A stretch of 60,000 nucleotides of DNA, from NCBI RefSeq assembly GCF_032854445.1, contig NC_088307.1, forward strand, positions 2,544,001 through 2,604,000. The letters are read 5' to 3'. The notes beneath the pieces were generated by a model that did no database searches, had not been told where the DNA came from, and was given only the letters and a program-made list of their open reading frames with translations. The DNA comes from Liolophura sinensis (lineage: Eukaryota > Mollusca > Polyplacophora > Chitonida > Chitonidae). Of the stretch, positions 1 through 10,737 are shown piece after piece (the stretch's first letter is position 1; every line of letters starts with the position of its first letter). A program made the translations under genes and the position numbers.

Positions 1-1374
1 GGGTAAGTTAATATGCGCCCGTCTTTTTTGAAACATTGTTTGGTCAGCTAATCTACGCCCATCTTTCTTGAAACATTGTTGGGTCAGCTAATCTGCGTCC
101 ATCTCTTTTGAAACATTGTTGGGTCAGCTAATGTGCGCCCATGTTTTCTGAAACATTGTTGGGTAAGCTAATGTGCGCCCATCTCTTGTGAAACCTTGGT
201 TGGTCAGTTAATCTGCTTCCATCTTTTTTGAAACGGATTGTTGGGTAAGCTAATGTGCGCCCATCTTTTTTGAAACATTGTTGAGTAAGGTAATCTGCAC
301 ACATCTCTTTTGGAACACTGGTGGGTCAGCTAATCTGCGCACATCTCTTTTGAAAGATTGTTGGGTAAGCTTATCTACGCACACCTCTTTTGAAACTTTG
401 TTGGGTCAGCTCATCTGCGCACATTTCTTTTGAAACATTGTTGGGTAAGCTAATGTGCGCCCATCTCTTTTAAAACATTGTTGAGTAAGCTTATCTACGC
501 ACATCTCCTTTGAAACACTGTTGGGTAAGCTAATGTGCGCACATCTTTGTTGAAACACTGTTGGGTAAGCTAATGTGCGCCCATGTTTTTTGAAACATTG
601 TTGGGTAAGCTAATCTGCGCCCATCTCTTTTGAAACACTGTTGGGTCAGCTAATCTGGGCACATCTCTTTTGAAACATTGTTGGGTAAGGTAATGTGCGC
701 CCATCTTTTTGAAACATTGTTTGGTGAGCTAATCTGCGCCCATTTTTTTTAAAACATTGTTGGGTCAGCTAATCTGGGCACATCTCTTTTGAAACACTGT
801 TGGGTAAGCTAATGTGCGCCCATCTCTTTTGAAACACTGTTGGGTCAGCTAATCTGGGCACATCTCTTTTGAAACATTGTTGGGTAAGCTAATGTGCGCC
901 CATCTTTTTTGAAACATTGTCGGGTCAGCTAATCTACGCCAATCTTTTTTGAAATATTGTTGGGTAAGCTAATGTGCGCCCATCTCTGTTGAAACATTGT
1001 TTGGTAAGCTAATGTGCGCCCATCTTTTTTGAAACATTGTTGGGTCAGCTAATCTACGCACATCTCTTTTGAAACATTGTTGGGTAAGCTAATCTACGCA
1101 CATCTTTTTTGAAACACTGCTGGGTAAGCTAATGTGCGCACATCTCCTTTGAAACACTGTTGGGTAAGCTAATCTGCGCACATCTCTTTTGAAACACTGT
1201 TGGGTAAGCTAATCTGCGTACACCTCTTTTGAAACATTGTTGGGTAAGCTAATCTGGGCACATCTCTTTTGAAACACTGTTGGGTAAGCTAATCTACGCC
1301 CATCTCTTTTGAAACATTGTTGGGTAAGCTCATGTGCGCCCATCTTTTTTGAAACATTGTTGGGTCAACTAATC
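1..1374. repeat. 40-bp tandem repeat (minisatellite), about 34 copies
   Basis: The unit is 40 bp, running from GGGT(A/C)AGCTAAT through an ATCT(C/T)TTTTG core to AAACATTGTT. Copies differ by substitutions and rare 1-2 bp indels, for example a 2-bp insertion near 236. Two variant types recur, one with GTAAGCTAATGTG and one with GTCAGCTAATCTG. Between about 600 and 900 they tend to alternate, which hints at an 80-bp higher-order unit. The array is cut by the window start, so its true length is unknown. It ends at about 1374, where the sequence becomes unique. No coding frame is maintained. Confidence 0.97.
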
Positions 1375-1781
1375 CGAGTTGTGATATCTGCCATATCACA
1401 TAATGTCACGCAAAATAACACCTATAAGGAGTAAAACTTTGTTAGAGAAAACAATGAAAAACAGAACTTGTCAGGTTTGAAAAGAATAACTACTCAAATA
1501 TCGATTCTATTTTTAGGTTCTGTCATCGTCAAATACTTACGTTACATGTTTAGCTGTAGCATTTAGTCTTTGCGTTTCCCCGCCATTTCAGACTGGGTTC
1601 AAGCTGTGCAGTGTATCGGTTTATCGCTTTATCTCCTGTAACCAATTTCAATATTGTCGTGCGAGACAAGGGGTGTGCTTGAAGAAGATAGTTCGTGCTT
1701 GTAATACTTACCATTTTCCATGACGTGGCACGACTCACCTGATTACGTGCTACACACATATTTTACCTATATTATTTCCAG
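1375..1781. other. unique non-coding stretch, probably intron
   Basis: No repeat or coding signal was recognised. It ends in a pyrimidine-rich tract and CAG, which serves as the acceptor of the exon at 1782. The short minus-strand frames here do not resemble a known protein. Confidence 0.4.
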
Positions 1782-1915
1782 GCTGGTATCGAGACTGCGC
1801 TTTCTCTGACGTCATCGACGAGGTCGATATGGGGATGTTTGTGGAAGATTTGGACAAATATTTCCTCACTGCTCTGCAGAAAGATCCAAACATCGACGGA
1901 CAAGTTTTCGGCAAG
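1782..1915 (+). CDS. internal exon of an unrecognised protein-coding gene
   Basis: The block is bounded by a good acceptor (TATTTCCAG at 1773-1781) and a good donor (AAG|GTAAATG at 1916). The frame starting at 1784 is open throughout and reads WYRDCAFSDVIDEVDMG, then MFVEDLDKYFLTALQKDP, then a short tail ending in FGK. It is acidic with natural-looking protein composition; another frame is open but gives unnatural sequence. The exon ends in phase 0. The next exon seen (3908) needs a phase-2 donor, so the two cannot be joined directly; either a small exon between them was missed or they belong to different genes. I do not recognise the family. Confidence 0.6.
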
Positions 1916-2030
1916 GTAAATGTGAACGATACGATGGTTATTTCGTATAAGCATTTTATGCTTGAACAAACATTATGGTAGCTATGTCAGAGCCAGGATC
2001 TGACTGAGCGTTGAATTCCAGTGTACACTC

Positions 2031-2096
2031 TGTTTTACATAGAATACCACTTAGGTTTCACAGAGTATCACTCAGGTTCACGGAGAGTAGTACTCA
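2031..2096. repeat. short outlier of the 23-bp minisatellite found at 8840-10735
   Basis: About three diverged units with the ACAGAG..AGCACTCAGGTTTT pattern lie here, 6.7 kb away from the main array. They abut the tail end of a minus-strand SINE. Confidence 0.6.
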
Positions 2097-2395
2097 ACAA
2101 TTTTTCAGTCATGTGACGACGAAGGAATCCTTAGGGTGTATGTAATGTGCCTTGTTGCAAGGCGGATTTCCACCGCTCTTTTATCTCGTGCAACCTCACT
2201 GAGACGACTTACCGAAGGTAAGTAAGTCGCCCCGCCCGAGCCATTATACTGATAGGGGTTCACTATCATGCTGAACACCATGCGAGGAAGTTACAACTTC
2301 GTTTTTTGAGATCTTAGGTGTGACTCGACCCAGGATTGATCCAGGATTTACCTCTCCCGAAGAGGAAGCTCTACCAACTGTACTATCAGAGCCCG
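2088..2395 (-). mobile_element. tRNA-derived SINE (family S1), minus strand
   Basis: This is the reverse complement of the elements at 7576 and 27701, with the same order of blocks. On the minus strand it reads a tRNA-like head with GTTGGTAGAGC (A-box-like), a body with ACTTCCTCG and GCATG, the GGCTCGGGCGGGGC segment, and a tail ATGACTGAAAAATTGTTGAGTAC. The terminal CACT-repeat tail is missing or diverged. It is diverged from the 27701 copy by substitutions and small indels. It lies between the two exon-like blocks of the unrecognised gene. Confidence 0.85.
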
Positions 2396-3535
2396 TGATT
2401 TTTCACGGAGGTTTCTGCTCTACACTGAGATGTATTGGGATCTTACACTCAGATTTTACATTTATATGGGACATTGACCGACACTCGGGTTCAAAAAATG
2501 TACTATAGAATGAAGAGTATGTTTTAAGGAACATGAGGAAAGGTATGCCAAAAAACGAAACTTTTTTTATTATTGAGGCAATTTTTATATTTGTTAATAA
2601 TCTCTCCATCTATGAATATTTTCCGGCAATGGTCGGAAATATTCGGAAATGAAATCATCGGTGAATATACTGGGAACGCAGGACCAGCTTACGGCCCCCA
2701 GTTCGGGCTCTACCCTCAACAATGTTGCTTTGACTGCTATTATCGTTGATGTTTCCACAGCAGGCTACCTAAACCCCAGTCCTACTGCTGTGGCCTTGCG
2801 AAACGTGTAGTTTAAAGCCATTTTTTTTCGCAAGACCAAACAAACCACCAAAGAACTAAGAAAGTGTATGAAGTACGAAAATAGGATGGAGTCGTGCAGA
2901 GATGAACAGTCAACAGTTTTCAATGATGCCGAAAAGACGCAAGGTTTGTTTAAGGCGTCTGAGTGAAATCAGTATTCAACACCGAACGTTTCATCACGTA
3001 AGGTATGCATTAAGGTCGGATCAACTCACAGTGAATGTTAGTTGTTGCTTAGACAACACTGGATTGAGTTTGAATTCTCAGATACACACTAGAATGCTTG
3101 TGATTTTATTTAGATTGCCCACGGCATGCATTTCGAGTTGAAGGTGCACGGGATGCGGATAAACTTGTTCCTAGTATACAGGGATCGCCTGAAGGGAACG
3201 ATGTGGGTGCGGCGGATGGACGTTGGTTGGGGAAGGATATTAAGGTACTGGGAGTTACTGAGGCTTATCTCTTGTAATCATGATAAGCCATGGTGGGTCT
3301 GCCAGTCGATGGTAAAAACTCTCTATCGTCGAGGAGAATAATAATGTATTGCTCTGCATGATGACGTCGCGCAAAAATGAATAGTCTTAACAGCCGATAT
3401 GAGCTATGCAAGATTCAAAACTGAGGAAATATGACTGGTGGAAAATAATACCTTTACTGAGATATTGTCAGCTGCATATACACGACTTTGAGTAGACGAA
3501 TAGGGTTGTTATTTCACCATAAAAATCTTATTGAT
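2396..3535. other. intergenic or intronic sequence without a recognisable gene
   Basis: No repeat family or convincing exon was found. A 71-codon + frame at 3126-3341 is open but resembles nothing I know and lacks clear splice sites. This is where a missing exon joining 1782-1915 to 3908-4139 would lie; it would need a length of 2 modulo 3. Confidence 0.35.
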
Positions 3536-3757
3536 GGCGATGCAGCCTTCGGGCCCAGTGATTAGCGTGTTATCCTCTCGCCAACGCGATCGCTGTGAGT
3601 TCAAACCCAGCTCATGCTGGCTTCCTCTGATCATACAAACTGCGGATGGTTGTGGTTTCCCCTCGGACACTGTTCGGTTCCTTTACACCATAATGCTGGC
3701 CGCCGTCGTAGAATTGAAATATTCTTGAGAACTGCGTAAAAGTTGAATCAAATAAAT
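3536..3757 (+). mobile_element. tRNA-headed SINE (family S2), plus strand, diverged
   Basis: The order matches the complete minus-strand copy at 48203-48466: a tRNA-like head whose B-box-like GAGTTCAAACCCAGCTC is well kept, then CTCATGCTGGC, CTGCGGATGGT, the CATAATGCTGGCCGCCGTCG block, GAAATATTCTTGAG and an AATAAATAA-rich end. It is an old copy with many substitutions. Confidence 0.8.
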
Positions 3758-3907
3758 AATAGTCATATGAAACGGACGACTTGTACCACTGAATATTGAA
3801 ATATGCGGCATTATGACATTAAAAACGTAATTTATTTGAAACAACTGATAAACAAAATACTTAAGTTGCCTTAAGTTGGCAAGTTGCCTTCTTGTTTTAT
3901 TTTCCAG

Positions 3908-4139
3908 GTTAGTTTACCCCGACTTCGGCCTTTGCTCTGGTCTGTTCTATGACAGTGTTCTATACGTTCCCTGTCCTGTGGTCCCGCTCCTAAAGTTCGA
4001 GTTTGGGAAAGAATGGGCCAAAGCCAGAGATCTCAAGTCCCGGCCCTTGAATGTGGACATGGAAAACAGTTTTTCTCCCATCCAGTTGCCCTCTTTGGTG
4101 AAGGATATCAATGATCCATCAATATCCCTGCGTCATTAG
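3908..4139 (+). CDS. terminal exon of an unrecognised protein-coding gene
   Basis: A strong acceptor (TGTTTTATTTTCCAG) precedes an open frame of 76 codons that ends in TAG at 4137-4139. The peptide starts LVYPDFGLCSGLFYDSVLYV, continues through LLKFEFGKEWAKARDLKSR and ends SISLRH. Its composition (D, F, P, W, Y placed as in a folded protein) and GC-rich third positions look like real coding sequence, unlike the surrounding AT-rich DNA. Position 3908 is the third base of a codon, so the upstream exon must end in phase 2. I do not recognise the family. A 3'UTR follows. Confidence 0.65.
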
Positions 4140-5050
4140 TATCTTAACGATCCCTCTAACTTAAAGCACCAGTATCTTCCTAATTATCCAGCCAGTTTAC
4201 AGCGCCTTTAGTAATTTAACCATCTCTCCACTTTACAGCGTCATTAGCATCTAGAAATCACAACGGTTTTTTTCTGCAGTCACTTTGTTACTGCATTCCA
4301 GCGTTCTAAACTTATACAGCTCTGCCATTTCAAACAGATAAATGGGTTTGTTTCCATGATACTGACTTGCCTCTTTGATTGGCTGTTATGTGCACTGGGT
4401 ATCTCATTTAAAATATTCGTATTGGCTGAGCACATTCTCCACTTGCGCGCGCAGGTTATTACGTATACTTATCGGCAGTCTAATCGGCATTTTCAGGAGT
4501 CCTACAGGAGTTCACGCAGGGTTTGGGCGAGAAAAGTTGGGGGCTCTAGCAAACTAACGCGATTTATCCTCAACCGAGGGCCCCACTGAGCTGGCATATC
4601 TAACTAAGTAAAATGTACTAATGTACATTCACGTCTTTTGACCGCAACGGTTTGCGCGAGTCTCCACTCGCAATTCCTATGAATGGAATGTAAAGCTTTT
4701 ACTAATATGTGAATATTTTGATCTTACTGTAATTCGTCTCTTTCTTTGGACACTGCAATTATTTGGACGTTCTCAAATATCCCCCACCTAACCCCTACAT
4801 TTCCGAACTTCTGAAGGAGTGTCTGATTATAGCGTAGAATAAATGAAAAACAGAAAAAAGCTCTGCGGTGGGCATTTCGAACCATGTCAATGATCTGACG
4901 CCGATTCCTTTTACTTTCATTTTCACCACTGGAAAAAAATTGTTGTAAGTTTCACCAGTATAATAAACATATCATTCTAATGGGTTTACGGTGATTTGTT
5001 GTTTTTTTTTTATCGACACCAAAAGTGATCAATAAAGCCCAAATTAAAAA
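4140..5050 (+). other. probable 3' untranslated region with AATAAA at 5031-5036
   Basis: AT-rich sequence follows the stop at 4139. Two candidate poly(A) signals are seen, TAATAAAC near 4961 and GATCAATAAAGC at 5031-5036. No other gene-like feature lies in this stretch, so it is best read as the 3'UTR of the gene ending at 4139. Confidence 0.45.
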
Positions 5051-5183
5051 TCACTCATTTGGTTCCCTTTGATTCATCTGTTTGTTTGGCAAACAACATT
5101 TATGAGTAGGTATCCAGATTAACCCAGTGTCGTTGTTCGGGATGACGCTTCAGTGATGGGCAAATTCTTCCTCTAAAATCTAT

Positions 5184-5330
5184 TTACTTATTTATTTGAT
5201 CTATTTATTTGATTGTTATGACACGTCGCACTCAAGGATATTTGCTTATACGACGGCGGTATACTTATTTGACTGGTGTTTAACGCCGAGCTCCTGAGCG
5301 TCTCTCTTAAATGATGAGAGGCAGATTTTA
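5184..5330 (-). mobile_element. fragment of SINE family S2, minus strand
   Basis: TATTTATTTGAT, CGTCGCACTCAAGGATATTTGCTTATACGACGGCGG and a second TTTGACTGGTGTTTAACGCC piece match the 3' body of the S2 SINE, partly duplicated and rearranged. The head is absent. Confidence 0.6.
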
Positions 5331-5539
5331 ACAGATTTTTGCCTCCACACTTCTCAACCCGCGCATATTAAAAACAAGCACACGCGAAGAAATTACTGCT
5401 CTTGTAAAATTTAGCAGAATAGGAGAGTTTAGAATTCGAACTCTTTTGTCGTTGAAGGTAAAAACAGCCCACCTGTATCATGTGACGTCTGAAAAATGTT
5501 AGGCAGCGGATGTAGACATTAATTTACCGAATTATCGTC

Positions 5540-6725
5540 TTACAAGACGTTCCGACACAGGCGTTACATCTGTCCGTCTTACCTCTGATTGAAGGACGTT
5601 CCGACACAGGAGTGGTATCTGTCCGTCTTACCTCTGATTAAAGGACGTTCCGACACAGGAGTGGTATCTGTCCGTCTTACCTCTGATTAAAGGACGTTTC
5701 GACACAGGCGTTACATCTGTCCGTCTTACCTCTGATTAAAGGACGTTCCGACACAGGCGTTACATCTGTCCGTCTTACCTATGATTAAAGGACGTTCTGA
5801 CACAGGCGTTACATCTGTCCGTATTACCTATGATTGAAGGACGTTCCGACACAGGAGTGGTATCTGTCCGTCTTACCTCTGATTAAAGGCCGTTTCGACA
5901 CAGACGTTACATCTGTCCGTCTTACCTCTGATTAAAGGACGTTCCGACACAGGCGTTACATCTGTCCGTCTTACCTGATTGATTGAAGGACGTTTCGGAA
6001 CAGGAGAGGCATCAGTCCGTCTTACCTCTGATTGAAGGACGTTCCGACACAGGAGTGGTATCTGTCCGTCTTACCTCTGCCTACATGATATTTTGACACA
6101 GGAGTGCCATCTGTCCGTCCTACCTGTGATTATAGGACGTTCGAGCTCCGGAGTAACATCTGTACGCCTTACCTCCACTTACAGGACGTTCGGACTCAGG
6201 GATAACATCTGTCAGTCTTACATCTGTTTGCACACAGGAGTACCATCTGTGTATCTGACCTCTGCTTACACAGGAATGATATCTTCCCGTCTTATAGGAC
6301 ATTCCGATACAGGAGTGACATCCGTCCGTTTTACCTCTGCTTACAGAACACTTGAACACGGGAGTAGCATCTGTCCGTCTTACCCTAATTATATTACGTT
6401 CTGCTTACAGGACGTTCGGCCGCAGGGGTAACATATGTCCGTCTTGCCTCTGTTGAGAGGACGCATGGACACAGGAATAAAATCTGTACCCTTACCTCCG
6501 TTTACAGGAGTGATATCTGTCCGCCTTACCTCTGTTTACAGGACGTTTGCACACAGGAGTAACATCTGTTCGTCTTACCTCTGCTGACATGACGTTTGAA
6601 CACAGGAGTAACATCTGTCCGTCTTATCTATTTTGACAGGACGTTTGGACACAGGAGTAATATTTGTCAATCTTACCTATTTTGACAGGAAGTTTGGACA
6701 CAGGAGTAACATCTTTCCGTTTTGC
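5540..6725. repeat. minisatellite with a unit of about 49 bp
   Basis: The unit runs GACGTTCCGACACAGG, then (AGTGGTATC or CGTTACATC), then TGTCCGTCTTACCTCTGATTAAAG in parts. About eleven near-identical copies occupy 5540-6080. From there to about 6725 roughly a dozen diverged and length-variable copies follow, with CTGCTTACAGGACG or CTATTTTGACAGG joins. The homogeneous left and degenerate right halves are typical of unequal exchange acting at one end. Open frames across it on both strands are by-products of the repeat. Confidence 0.95.
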
Positions 6726-6853
6726 CCTGGAGGAGACTGCGACATGTTTTGCTGACGGGTTTTATGGCTTCCAAGACTTTCTGTACCTTCCGGATCTCCG
6801 TGGTGAGGCGCTCTGTTCCGAATCCAGTTAGCTCTGGGCCCATTGAGGGGTTT

Positions 6854-6869
6854 GGGGGGGGGGGGGGGG
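6854..6869 (+). repeat. G16 homopolymer tract
   Basis: Sixteen consecutive G residues, followed by GGTGTTGGAGGGGGTGGGG, lie just past the 49-bp minisatellite. G-quadruplex formation is plausible on the + strand. Confidence 0.95.
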
Positions 6870-7234
6870 TGGTGTTGGAGGGGGTGGGGTCAAAATTCGA
6901 TAAATTTAATAAATCAAGCACCAGTTCAGTGTTTTTTGTTTTGTTTTGACATTTTTAAAATCATTTTTACTGCATCAGTTACACTGTAAAATCTAATCTG
7001 TTATTTGGCAAGAATATTACTTTTTCCTGGGTGGCAGAATATTTTATGTTATTGCTACAAATTATTATGTTATATACGACAAGCTTGTTTGGTTATGTTG
7101 AAAGAATACTTTTGTTGTTGTAGCGTTGTATTGTTTTGTTTACAACAAACTATTACCTATTCTACTATCACTCAGAAAACAAAAAATTACACTAATCTTG
7201 TATTAATCCGATTAGTTCTTAGAGTGTTTTGATG
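6870..7234. other. AT-rich stretch, nothing recognised
   Basis: T-rich DNA with short chance frames. No gene, repeat family or splice structure is supported. Confidence 0.4.
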
Positions 7235-7440
7235 ATGTTGGTCCATGAAGCCTGTTTGACAAATGATGTCGCGTGTTCGAATCAAGCTCTCGCTGATGCG
7301 CCTGTGTCTTCACCAAATGCTGTTTGTCGTGTAGTTGCCGAAGGACAGGGATTTCCAGCCACATGCATTATAGCCGTCGCATATTTAAAACATTCTTGAG
7401 CATTCGACGTAGCTCGGTAAAGCAGCGTTCTGAACGCTGA
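7235..7440 (+). mobile_element. very diverged SINE (family S2), plus strand
   Basis: GTGTTCGAATCAAGCTCTCGCTGATGC resembles the tRNA B box plus CTCATGCTGG, and GCATTATAGCCGTCGCATATTTAAAACATTCTTGAG resembles the CATAATGCTGGCCGCCGTCG..ATATTCTTGAG block in the same order and spacing. Identity is low, so this is an old copy or a chance resemblance. Confidence 0.45.
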
Positions 7441-7575
7441 ATGCCTGACTAACATAAAGATATCAGGTCACTTCACCGTTTACAGTATGTGAATAACCAG
7501 CTACCCGTGTCACAGACATAAGGCGGGAGTTTAATAGCTGTTCTAAGTATTCCTCACTCCATAGAAAATAAAATA

Positions 7576-7911
7576 CCGGCCCGGGAGCACAGTTGGTAGA
7601 GCTCTCCGCTTAGGGAGCGGTAGTTCCACGGTCAATTCTGGGTCGAGTCACACCTAAGACTTTAAAAGAGGAAGTATCTTCCTCGCTTGGCGTTCAGCAT
7701 GAAGGGGATAGTGCAACGACTGGTTGGCGGGGTGGCTTATTTCCCTCCGGTAAGGTGTTTCAGTGAAGTAACACTAGATAAAAGACTAGACAGAAATCCG
7801 TCCTGCAACAAGGAGGAGCATTACTTGCACTTTAAGGATTCCTTCGTCGTCATATGCCTGAAAAATCGTTAAGTACAACGTTAAACACCAAGCAGTCACT
7901 CACTCACTCAC
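7576..7911 (+). mobile_element. tRNA-derived SINE (family S1), plus strand
   Basis: The head CCGGCCCGGGAGCACAGTTGG matches the S1 copy at 27701. The body includes GTTCAGCATGAAGGGGATAG, ATTCCTTCGTCGTCATATG, GTACAACGTTAAACACC and the (TCAC)n tail, with the same order and nearly the same length (336 against 360 bp). The pol III A-box-like and B-box-like parts are damaged by substitutions. No clear target duplication was found. The 61-codon frame inside is incidental. Confidence 0.92.
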
Positions 7912-8839
7912 AGAATATATAAGAGAAATAAAACAGGCTTGTTTAACCTTCTCTATTCACATTTTTGGTTGTCTTTATTCTGCTAATTCAAATGCTACAC
8001 TTATAACCGTTCAAAACGGGAAATAAAAATTATACTATAAATATTACAGGTAAGAGTCCGATGATGTTGTAACGGTAAAGGGCAATGTAAGCCAAAGTCA
8101 GTTAAACCAAACCGCCCAATACGATGTAGAATAGAAATAACCGAGTTTCTTATCTTCCCTTTCAGCGAATGTATTTCACTGACAAACACCACTACTTACA
8201 TTTATTCATATTTAATATTCGGTTTACGTTTTGTCCGATATGACAACAGCGGGATTAATGAAAAGAGGAAATGGTAGTGCCCGGAATAGCCCTGCCCTTC
8301 GACAGGTGTACCTGACAAATCTCCTGACCTAAAGCCCCAGCTGGACAAGTGAGAGGAAAAGGGTATCCTAAAATTAGGGTTGGAGAAGACAACTATGACA
8401 TAAGTTCTAGCATTAATTCCGCGACAGGCAACATTTGCTGAGCGGAAGTAGGACCCGTGTGCATCCAACAGGTGACGAGGAACAAGGCGATAGTGGCCGG
8501 GTGAGTGTGTGAGTTCTTGGGGTTTAACATTAATACTTGCCGAAACGACGCCCATAGTTGTACTGTTGCTCGCCTATAATACTGTTAACTGTTGGATGTT
8601 TAAGGGAATCCTTTTATATTACATAATATGTGCTGAGAACATCGACACCTATTGTCGTTATTTATCAACGCTGTCTACCCTAAACAAGCCAGGTTCTTTA
8701 TCAATTTTTCCAATGACCTGCAATACAGCTCTGTTCACACAAACCCTGACTATCATGTCTCGTGCAAAATAGGTTTTTTAAACCGATAAATCTACATAAA
8801 AGCTTCATGGATTTCACATCAATATTAACCAACATTTTA
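7912..8839. other. unique sequence, no supported gene
   Basis: The only sizeable frame (minus strand, 8202-8555, 117 codons) starts with Met but has no recognisable domain, no splice context and composition close to random. No repeat family was identified. Confidence 0.4.
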
Positions 8840-10735
8840 TTCACACAGAATAGCACTAAGGTTCCACAGAGAATGGCACAGGTTGCCCAGATTCCACATA
8901 GATTAGCACTCAGGTTCCACAGTGAAAAACACTTATATTCCTCAGAGAATAACACCCAGGTTTTACAGAGAATGGCACTCAGATTCCACAGTGAAAAACA
9001 CTCAGGTTCCACAGAGAATAGCACTCAGGTGCCATAGAGAAGTTCCAAACAGAATAGCACTCATTTTTTACGGAGCTCAGCATTCAGGTTTTACAGACCA
9101 TAACACTGAGGTTTAATAGAGAATAGCACTCAGGTTTTACAGAGCACAGCACTCAAGGTTTACAGAGAATAGTACTCAGGTTTTATAGAGAATAAGACTG
9201 ACTTTCACAGAGAATAGCACTCAGTTTCCACAGAAAATAGCACTCAGGTGCCACAGAAAATAGCACTCAGGTTCCAAAGAGAATAGCACTCATTTTTTTT
9301 TTTTTTTTTACAGAGAATAGCTCTCAGGTTTTACAGAGAATAGTTCTCAGGTTCTACTCAGAAGAATACTCAGGTTTTATGGAGAATAACACCCAGGTGT
9401 TACAGGGAATAATTCTCAATTTTTACTGAAAATAGTACCCACGCGTTAGAGAGAATAATAGTAAATTTTACAGAGAATAGCACTTAGATTCCACAGAGAA
9501 TACCACTCAGGCTCCACAGTGATTTATACTTATGTGCATCAGAGAATAATACCGAGGTTTTACAGAAAATAGCAGAATAGCAGTCAGGTTTTACAGAGAA
9601 TAATACTCAGGTTCACAGAGAATAACACTCAGGTTTTAACGAAAATAACACTCAGGTTTTACAGAAAATAATACTCAGATTTTACAGAGAATAGCACTCA
9701 CGTTTTACAGAGAATAGAACTAAGGTTCCACATAAAATAGCACTCAGGTTTTAAGGGGAATTGCGCTCAGCTTTTACAGAGAATAGCTGTCGGATTTTAC
9801 ACAAAATAATGCTCAGATTTTCCAGAGAATAGCACTCACGTTTTACAGAGAATAGCTCTCACTTTCCACAGAGAATAATTCTCAGGCTTCACAGAGAATA
9901 GCAGTCAGGTTCTACAGAGAATAGCACTCAGATTTTACAGAGAATAATTCCCAGATTCACAGAGAATAGTACTCAGATTTTACAGAGAATAGCACTCAGG
10001 CTTTACAAGGAATAACACCCAGGTTTTACACAGAATAACATTAAGGCTTTACAGAGAATAGCACTCAGGTTTTAAAGAGAATAGCACTCAGGCTTTACAG
10101 AGAATAACCTTCAGGTTTTACAGAGAATAATACCGAGATTTTACAAAGAATAACACAAATGTTTTAAAAAACTCGGGTTTTACAGAGAATGGCTGTCACG
10201 TTTTTCAGAGAATAGCTGTCAGGTTTCACAGAGAATAGCTCTCAGGTTTTAAAGAGAAAAGCACTCAGGCTTTACAGAGAATAACTTTCAGGTTTTACAG
10301 AGAATAAGTTTCAAGTTTTAAAGAGAATAACACCCAGGTTTTAAAAAGAATATCACTTAGGTTTTACAGAGAATAACACCCAAGTTTTACAGAGACTGAC
10401 ACCTAGGTTTTACATAGAATAATACACAGGTTTTACAGAGAATAGCTCTCAGGTTTTAGAGAGAATAACACAAAGGTTTTAGAGAGAAAAACACTCAGGT
10501 TTCACAAAGAATAGCTCTCACGTTTAACAGAGAATAGCTCTCAGGTTTTACACAGAATAACATTCAGGTTTTACAGAGAACAACTGTCAGGTTTCACAGA
10601 GAATAGCTCTCAGGTTTTAAAGAGAATAACACCCAGGTTTTACTGAGAAAAGCACTCATGTTCATCGAGAATAGTAGTCAAGTTTTACAGAGAATAGCTC
10701 TCAGGTTCATAGAGAATAACACCCAGATTTTACAG
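8840..10735. repeat. minisatellite with a unit of about 23 bp, roughly 80 copies
   Basis: The basic unit is ACAGAGAATAGCACTCAGGTTTT with substitutions at most positions; variants include ATAACACCCAGG, ATAGCTCTCAGG and ATAATACTCAG. Spacing is about 23 bp throughout, with a T tract at 9294-9309. The array abuts the first fragment of the large segmental array at about 10738. Copies are more diverged than in the 40-bp array, suggesting greater age. Confidence 0.95.
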
Positions 10736-10737
10736 AG

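Noticed and set aside
3126-3341. 71-codon plus frame rich in R, W and M as the missing exon
   Set aside because: No convincing acceptor and donor with the needed length of 2 modulo 3 could be placed; kept only as a possibility.
7576-7660. Functional tRNA genes at SINE heads (7576, 27701, 48466)
   Set aside because: The cloverleaf is not maintained, and each head is followed by a SINE body and, where clear, by target duplications around the whole element.
8202-8555. 117-codon minus-strand frame
   Set aside because: No domain, no splice context, no copy elsewhere in the window, and composition near random.
8840-10735. Array resembling a CRISPR
   Set aside because: There are no spacers; every unit is a variant of one 23-bp sequence and the DNA is eukaryotic.
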